Translations under genes and position numbers: made by a program
Notes under the pieces: model-generated
What the model saw: the letters and a program-made list of their open reading frames with translations, nothing else
Database searches by the model: none
Told to the model about the DNA's origin: nothing
In this document: in pieces, positions 60,169-64,000 of the stretch
How positions within the stretch are numbered: position 1 is the first letter of the stretch
Layout of the letters: every line of letters begins with the position of its first letter
Source of the DNA: Halobacteriovorax sp. GB3
Lineage (GTDB): Bacteria > Bdellovibrionota > Bacteriovoracia > Bacteriovoracales > Bacteriovoracaceae
Direction of reading: 5' to 3'
Assembly: GCF_028649655.1 (NCBI RefSeq)
Contig: NZ_JAQSLN010000003.1
Location: 1,364,001-1,428,000 of the forward strand
DNA length: 64,000 nt

Positions 60169-61572
60169 GTGCTTAGACGGTTATTTCCATTGATTTGTAT
60201 GACTCTACTGAGCATGGGTATCTTTGCGAGCACTCTTCAAATTCCTCGTTCACTTAAAATCGATCGCAATGTCACATTGAGATCTAAGAGCTACTTCGGT
60301 GGGCAAAGCTATATCATTGGTTATCTCACTCCTGGAGTTAGGGCCGATATTCTTGAAGTTGACACCAATAAACGAAGTGGTGTTGGGATGAAAATCAAAA
60401 TTACTTCAGGCCCAAATAAGGGAAGAACAGGTTGGATCTATTATCACAAAAGTGAAAGAAGAAGAGTCTTTAGTCTCTTTGATAGAGACGGAAATAATGT
60501 TAACCCATCTTCTCGTGGCTTCCACGACTTTTTTAAACAAACGAATAATCTAAGAAAAATTGGACAACAATCAAGTAATAAAGAAAGTGAAGACAAAATT
60601 TGGGACAAGATCAAAAGCGGAGAATATCTTCTCGATACTTCTAACGATACCGGTGGTCCAAATATCTCTTACCGAGTTCCTATTAAAAGAAATACAGATG
60701 GTTCACATTATTACATCGTAAAACAAACAGCGCGAAGACTAGATAAGCTTCAAGAGATTATTACAAGTGATAGTCTAACCAGTTTTTTAAAGTCATGTGA
60801 GCAGCAAGATATTGTTGAGGCCAAAGAAGAAGTTCCTGTTGAAGAAGAGAAACAAGACGAAGACGATCTTGGAATGAAATGGCTGCCAGGATGTTTGAGC
60901 TTAGCTAAAGAAGACCTCTCTTTGGATGACATGAAAGAATTAACAACATGTTCAGAGTCTATTAAAAAGGCCATCACAGGTCTCGATGATAGAAGAAAAT
61001 TAAAAAAATCAAAACGCGTTTCGGTTCTTACAAATATGTTTTTAAAACTTAATCCAAAAGAACAGGAATTTGCGGCCATGACATTAACGGCTTTTGGGGA
61101 GGCCGGAATTTTAACTCCTCCCGATGAAGAAATGATGATCGTTATGAAAGTCATAAGAAATAGAAGAAATGATGCGAGAAAAAAGGGACATGAAGAAGCA
61201 ACAGATTTAGATGTGGCCTTACAAAAAGCACAATTTTCAATGTATGACCCGGGAGCACCTCAGTGGAGAGATGCTGTTGCGGCATCTGCGAAAAACCCTT
61301 ACACACAGGCAGCTATTCGCTCTTACGTTAAGTTTCAAGATGCTCGCTACTCTCCAGACCCGCAAATTGATAACGTTTATCATTATCATAGAGAGTATGT
61401 AACATGGGCCAAGTGGTCTCGTGGAAAAAAACCTTTCCTCGCTCGCGTTGACAATTATCCAGTTGGGAGAAAGCGTAAGCGCCACAACCTCTATGCAAAT
61501 ATTCGTTGGGGTTTTGCCTACTCTCCTTATAAGGAAAGAGCTGATAAAATTAAGTCAGGAGCTTCAAGATGA
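60169..61572 (+). CDS. Secreted SleB-like cell-wall hydrolase with N-terminal SH3-like region
   Basis: 467 residues from GTG 60169 (AAGG eight bases upstream). Signal peptide, then an SH3b-like region at about 25-95 (NVTLRSKSYFGGQ, GRTGWIYYHKSE), a long charged linker with EEVPVEEEKQDEDD, and a C-terminal hydrolase domain with LTAFGEAGILTPPDEEMM and VIRNRRNDA matching the Hydrolase_2/SleB Glu motif. SleB enzymes are lytic transglycosylases of peptidoglycan. It overlaps the next gene by four bases. A role in self or prey wall cutting cannot be separated from sequence. Confidence 0.7.
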   Translation: MLRRLFPLICMTLLSMGIFASTLQIPRSLKIDRNVTLRSKSYFGGQSYIIGYLTPGVRADILEVDTNKRSGVGMKIKITSGPNKGRTGWIYYHKSERRRVFSLFDRDGNNVNPSSRGFHDFFKQTNNLRKIGQQSSNKESEDKIWDKIKSGEYLLDTSNDTGGPNISYRVPIKRNTDGSHYYIVKQTARRLDKLQEIITSDSLTSFLKSCEQQDIVEAKEEVPVEEEKQDEDDLGMKWLPGCLSLAKEDLSLDDMKELTTCSESIKKAITGLDDRRKLKKSKRVSVLTNMFLKLNPKEQEFAAMTLTAFGEAGILTPPDEEMMIVMKVIRNRRNDARKKGHEEATDLDVALQKAQFSMYDPGAPQWRDAVAASAKNPYTQAAIRSYVKFQDARYSPDPQIDNVYHYHREYVTWAKWSRGKKPFLARVDNYPVGRKRKRHNLYANIRWGFAYSPYKERADKIKSGASR

Positions 61573-61982
61573 AATTACTATTCACTCTATGTTTTCTTAT
61601 TAGTTTCCAGACACTCGCTAACGATTGGTACATCCAAGACAAAGATGGATTTTTTCTTCTTACAAGCAAAGAAGATAAAGAACATTATTATCAGTTAAGA
61701 GATGTAGGAGGAGGACCAGAATTTCAACAAGTCGAAATCTTACGTGGTGATATTGTTAAACTTATTTATAATGCAGGAACAGCTGGGACATCAGCACCAA
61801 TATCAATGATCAGGGCCATCGTTTACAATACAAAAACAAAGAAATTTTTGGGAGATTATCCCCTTGCCTATAGATCAGTAATGAAAATGAGTTTTGAGCA
61901 ACCACAATGGCAAATAAAAGAGAACATTCTCTACGTCTCAGATTCTAATTACGATGAAATCTGGACGATAAAGCTCCCCTAA
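61569..61982 (+). CDS. Secreted protein of unknown function
   Basis: 137 residues with a signal peptide ending at TLA; the mature part of about 120 residues looks beta-rich (DWYIQDKDGFFLLTS, QWQIKENILYVSDSNYDEIWTIKLP). No family recognised. ATGA overlap with the SleB-like gene suggests joint action, for example an accessory or inhibitor of the hydrolase, which is unproven. Confidence 0.6.
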   Translation: MKLLFTLCFLISFQTLANDWYIQDKDGFFLLTSKEDKEHYYQLRDVGGGPEFQQVEILRGDIVKLIYNAGTAGTSAPISMIRAIVYNTKTKKFLGDYPLAYRSVMKMSFEQPQWQIKENILYVSDSNYDEIWTIKLP

Positions 61983-61983
61983 C

Positions 61984-62079
61984 TTAAAGAATATCAGCTA
62001 AAGATAAATAAGTACCTAGAGCAAAAACAATAAATGTTAGACCTAGGCCACCAAGAATAAAGAGTAATTCCTTATCCAT
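61984..62079 (-). CDS. 31-residue membrane microprotein
   Basis: A 31-residue open frame beginning MDKELLFILGG, with one strongly hydrophobic helix of about 20 residues and ending LSLADIL. Its ATG overlaps the stop of the receiver gene by one base (TAATG), which supports coupled translation. It ends one base before the converging gene. No homologue is known to me; conservation in relatives would settle it. Confidence 0.55.
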   Translation of the reverse strand: MDKELLFILGGLGLTFIVFALGTYLSLADIL

Positions 62080-62426
62080 TATTCAATCCCTATATCTTTT
62101 AAGAATGTCGAAATGACAATTGGTCTCGTCAGAACTTTGCTAGATCGCTTTTCTAAATCCTTATCAAGCTGCTCTCCTTCATTAAGAATGACTACGACAG
62201 GAATCTGCGAAACAGAATCATCCAACATCGTTTTTAAAAACTCATCTTTATGAGATTCGACGGCCGATTGTGAAACAACGAGAACCGAAGGAGCAAAGTC
62301 ACTAATAATATAGAGACTATTTTCTCCATTATCTGTGCTGTAGCATTCAATTTCGGCCCTCTTACACAGGCTTGAAATTGTATCTTGAACAAATTTCTCT
62401 TGATCGATGAAATAGATTTTTTTCAT
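62079..62426 (-). CDS. Degenerate receiver-domain protein (pseudo-receiver)
   Basis: 115 residues with the receiver fold order: KKIYFIDQEKFVQ at the first strand, PSVLVVSQSA at strand 3 and KVLTRPIVIS at strand 5. The phosphoacceptor Asp is replaced (SQSA instead of LLDxxMP), and the conserved Lys is Arg in TRP. It therefore should not be phosphorylated and probably works as a binding module. It is coupled to the 31-residue membrane microprotein downstream. Confidence 0.75.
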   Translation of the reverse strand: MKKIYFIDQEKFVQDTISSLCKRAEIECYSTDNGENSLYIISDFAPSVLVVSQSAVESHKDEFLKTMLDDSVSQIPVVVILNEGEQLDKDLEKRSSKVLTRPIVISTFLKDIGIE

Positions 62427-62539
62427 TTTATCACTCTAGCAAAAATGTTAACCTTCAATTTAAGTAATATACTTTTTCCCACAAATTCACTAGGAAAAGC
62501 TAGTGGGATTCAGTATATCATTAAAAAATAGGTGGAAAA

Positions 62540-62830
62540 ATGGCTCAAACAGTAAAAGTTATTGAAATTACTTCAGGAGAGGTTCTTTTCTCATGCACAA
62601 TGGAGCAAAGAGACAAGGCCTATGACTACGCTGAACAAATGGAGGCCATGGGAATCGATGTGAAAATTGAATCACCCTCTTGCCCAGAAACATTAGCGAC
62701 AGCTTTGAGTGCTTCAAAAGAGTCTATCGACTCTCTTAAAAAGGCTATCGATGACGAAATCAAAAGCCATGATATTACAGAAGGTTTGGGTTGTGCCGTC
62801 TGTCTACCTGATACAGATCTAGAGCAATGA
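62540..62830 (+). CDS. Small cytoplasmic protein of unknown function
   Basis: 96 residues, no signal peptide, with an alpha/beta start (VKVIEITSGEVLFSCTMEQ), an acidic helical middle (IDSLKKAIDDEIKSHD) and a Cys pair near the end (GCAVCLPD). No family recognised. Its stop overlaps the start of the LETM1-like gene by four bases, so the two are likely partners. Confidence 0.6.
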   Translation: MAQTVKVIEITSGEVLFSCTMEQRDKAYDYAEQMEAMGIDVKIESPSCPETLATALSASKESIDSLKKAIDDEIKSHDITEGLGCAVCLPDTDLEQ

Positions 62831-63141
62831 AAATTCCACAAAGGCTCGAATTAAAAATTAAAAGCTATTTGCGTTTAATCAAAAGAGCTCTTCAGCATGA
62901 GACAAAAGAAAACTCTCAAATGATTCGTACCTACTTGCGCTATTCACAAGGAGAGGCAAGTAAAGAAGAAATGAGCAAGGCCAATGTTCAATTTAAAAGC
63001 TTTCTTAAAACAATTGGCCTAGGAGTCTTAGCAGTCCTTCCTTTTGCCCCAGTAACCATTCCTGCAATGGTAAAACTCGCTAAGGAATTTGATATCGACT
63101 TGATCCCTTCTTACCTAAGAGAAGAAAATAAAGATCAGTAA
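62827..63141 (+). CDS. LETM1-like ribosome-binding-domain protein
   Basis: 104 residues: a basic helical N-terminus and FLKTIGLGVLAVLPFAPV followed by MVKLAKEFDIDLIPSYL. This pattern (long hydrophobic helix with VPF/LPF, then K-F/LP-S) resembles the LETM1 core (LVPF...LP...K.FP...LPS.F). LETM1 is a mitochondrial inner-membrane protein linked to ribosomes; bacterial relatives are poorly known. One membrane segment is possible. Coupled to the upstream 96-residue gene. The assignment is moderate. Confidence 0.5.
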   Translation: MKIPQRLELKIKSYLRLIKRALQHETKENSQMIRTYLRYSQGEASKEEMSKANVQFKSFLKTIGLGVLAVLPFAPVTIPAMVKLAKEFDIDLIPSYLREENKDQ

Positions 63142-63854
63142 TCCCCAGATTCGAGTTGCTTATTCTGTTTTTTAATCATCTCCTGAAGACCATTCATGAG
63201 ACCTTTAAAACGCTGTAATTCTTTTTCTACATCGCCATCATTGATCTGGGACTCGTCTTTAGTATTTGCTGTAGGAAGGGAGTTCCCAAGAACTTGCTCC
63301 ATCAATTTTTTCTGATCACTTCCTAATTCAATATTATTAATAGCTCCAGGTTGTGCAATGAGGGCGGCGGGGTAACAAGAAGTTATTCTTCTACTAGCAT
63401 CAATAACAATATCGAGATTAATCTCTTTTTGAACGACTTTATTTCCATACACATCACCCAATCTCTCAATAGAAACAATTAGTGCCGCTCTACCTTGAAG
63501 ACCGTCCACCGTGTCTTCTACATATTTTTCTAATGACAGCCCATTAATCTTTAATTTTCCCTGAGCAAGAACATCACCTACTTTATATTTCACTTTTCCA
63601 CTTGGTCGAAGGATCTCCTGAATCTTAAGTCCTTCACTACGTAATGTTTTTCCAACCAAAGTATTAGCGCACACATTGTACTTTCCTAAATAGGTTCTCA
63701 TTTCACTAACAAGAATATGACTTTCACCCTGTGCCGCGAGAGTTTGCTGACCTTTATTTTGCGTTTTCATGAAAGTAATAAAGCCAGTCGCAACGACGCC
63801 CATGATCCCTAAGACCATCATCATTTCAATAAGTGAAAATCCTTTCTTATTCAT
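63135..63854 (-). CDS. Prepilin-like protein with type IV pilin/T2SS N-methylation motif
   Basis: 239 residues. The prepilin-peptidase site is MNKKG followed by FSLIEMMMVLGIMGVVATGF, with Glu5 of the mature protein and a hydrophobic N-terminal helix. The globular part includes two Cys (YNVCAN, ITSCYPA), and a Gln/Lys-rich coiled helix ends the protein. It may be a minor (pseudo)pilin. No pilus assembly gene is next to it in the window. It overlaps the converging gene by seven bases. Confidence 0.85.
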   Translation of the reverse strand: MNKKGFSLIEMMMVLGIMGVVATGFITFMKTQNKGQQTLAAQGESHILVSEMRTYLGKYNVCANTLVGKTLRSEGLKIQEILRPSGKVKYKVGDVLAQGKLKINGLSLEKYVEDTVDGLQGRAALIVSIERLGDVYGNKVVQKEINLDIVIDASRRITSCYPAALIAQPGAINNIELGSDQKKLMEQVLGNSLPTANTKDESQINDGDVEKELQRFKGLMNGLQEMIKKQNKQLESGDY

Positions 63855-63919
63855 TATTCCTCCACATGGTGAAATATTTTAGTGGAGTCAGAGATTTTTT
63901 AAAAGAGGCAGAAAAAAGA

Positions 63920-63941
63920 AAACCCTCCATCCGGAGGGTTT
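63920..63941 (-). terminator. Terminator of a minus-strand gene beyond the right edge
   Basis: AAACCCTCC-ATCC-GGAGGGTTT, a perfect nine-pair stem, followed on the minus strand by TTTTCTTTTTT. It separates the prepilin gene from whatever lies to the right. Confidence 0.8.
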
Positions 63942-63971
63942 AAGTTGTATGGTGTTGCTCAAATAGTACCC

Positions 63972-63993
63972 AAGTAATTTCCCCAAATTACTT
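63972..63993. repeat. Perfect inverted repeat at the window edge
   Basis: AAGTAATTT-CCCC-AAATTACTT, nine-pair perfect arms around four C. Its role cannot be judged because the neighbouring gene is cut off; it could be part of the downstream gene's 3' end or an operator. Confidence 0.5.
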
Positions 63994-64000
63994 AAGGTAT

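Noticed and set aside
60750-61154. 134-codon antisense frame in the SleB-like gene
   Set aside because: Low-complexity Ser/Phe-rich shadow of the acidic linker; no start signals.
1-64000. CRISPR arrays, tRNA genes, rRNA genes, insertion sequences, prophage or integrase genes
   Set aside because: No regular repeat-spacer arrays, cloverleaf sequences, transposase or integrase motifs were found on either strand by reading.

Overview
The window is an AT-rich chromosomal segment from a Gram-negative bacterium. Outer-membrane barrels, a TolC/RND efflux system, Lnt, LPS-type KdsD and a very large number of Sec signal peptides and lipoboxes show the cell type. The predominance of secreted proteins without recognisable family, a TIGR02147-family regulator, trypsin-like secreted proteases and the general sequence style suggest Bdellovibrionota, most likely a Bacteriovorax/Halobacteriovorax-type predator. 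That placement is an inference, because there is no rRNA gene in the window to prove it. I see no tRNA, rRNA, CRISPR array, insertion sequence or prophage; this is core chromosome with clade-specific secreted genes.

Layout. 1-5 kb: the 5' end of katG (cut by the window edge), a lipoprotein hydrolase, a periplasmic solute-binding protein, and a triple-PAS histidine kinase with its single-domain response regulator. 4.4-15.4 kb: mostly secreted or lipoprotein genes of unknown role, including a TIGR02147 regulator and a trypsin-LRR fusion. 15.5-20 kb: a compact minus-strand housekeeping group (DTW/TapT, ArsC-like, methyltransferase, YkgJ) divergent from a Uup-type ABC-F protein. 20.1-25.6 kb: a TolC-RND-TetR efflux operon with three matching operator-like dyads in front. 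25.6-31 kb: class II amidotransferase and unknown secreted proteins. 31-36 kb: rho, then prfA-prmC-murA-hit. 36.1-39.2 kb: ruvX, mltG, an ankyrin lipoprotein and a dksA-like gene preceded by a strongly structured RNA leader. 39.5-44.6 kb: a seven-gene overlapping zinc-uptake operon (His-rich protein, lipoprotein, porin-like protein, ZnuA, ZnuC, ZnuB, Fur/Zur) with a near-perfect palindrome over its promoter. 44.8-52.9 kb: subtilisin, lnt, kdsD, HEAT-repeat and coiled-coil envelope proteins, inositol-phosphatase family, yacG. 53-60 kb: a pantothenate/CoA cluster (ketol-acid-reductoisomerase-like gene, panB, coaX, coaBC, panC) followed by hflX. 60-64 kb: a SleB-like hydrolase, a degenerate receiver coupled to a 31-residue membrane peptide, a LETM1-like two-gene unit and a prepilin-like protein.

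The most interesting points are: (1) an IlvC-like reductase translationally coupled to panB and coaX, with metal ligands kept but pocket residues altered, which probably supplies the missing ketopantoate reductase (PanE) step; (2) an approximately 185-nt structured leader RNA with its own extended -10 promoter in front of dksA that I cannot assign to a known family; (3) operator architectures (TetR triple dyad, Zur palindrome, paired dyads upstream of the TIGR02147 regulator and a neighbouring secreted protein); and (4) a pseudo-receiver/microprotein pair. Start codons were re-chosen from Shine-Dalgarno position and signal peptides where the longest reading frame was implausible; GTG and TTG starts are used several times.
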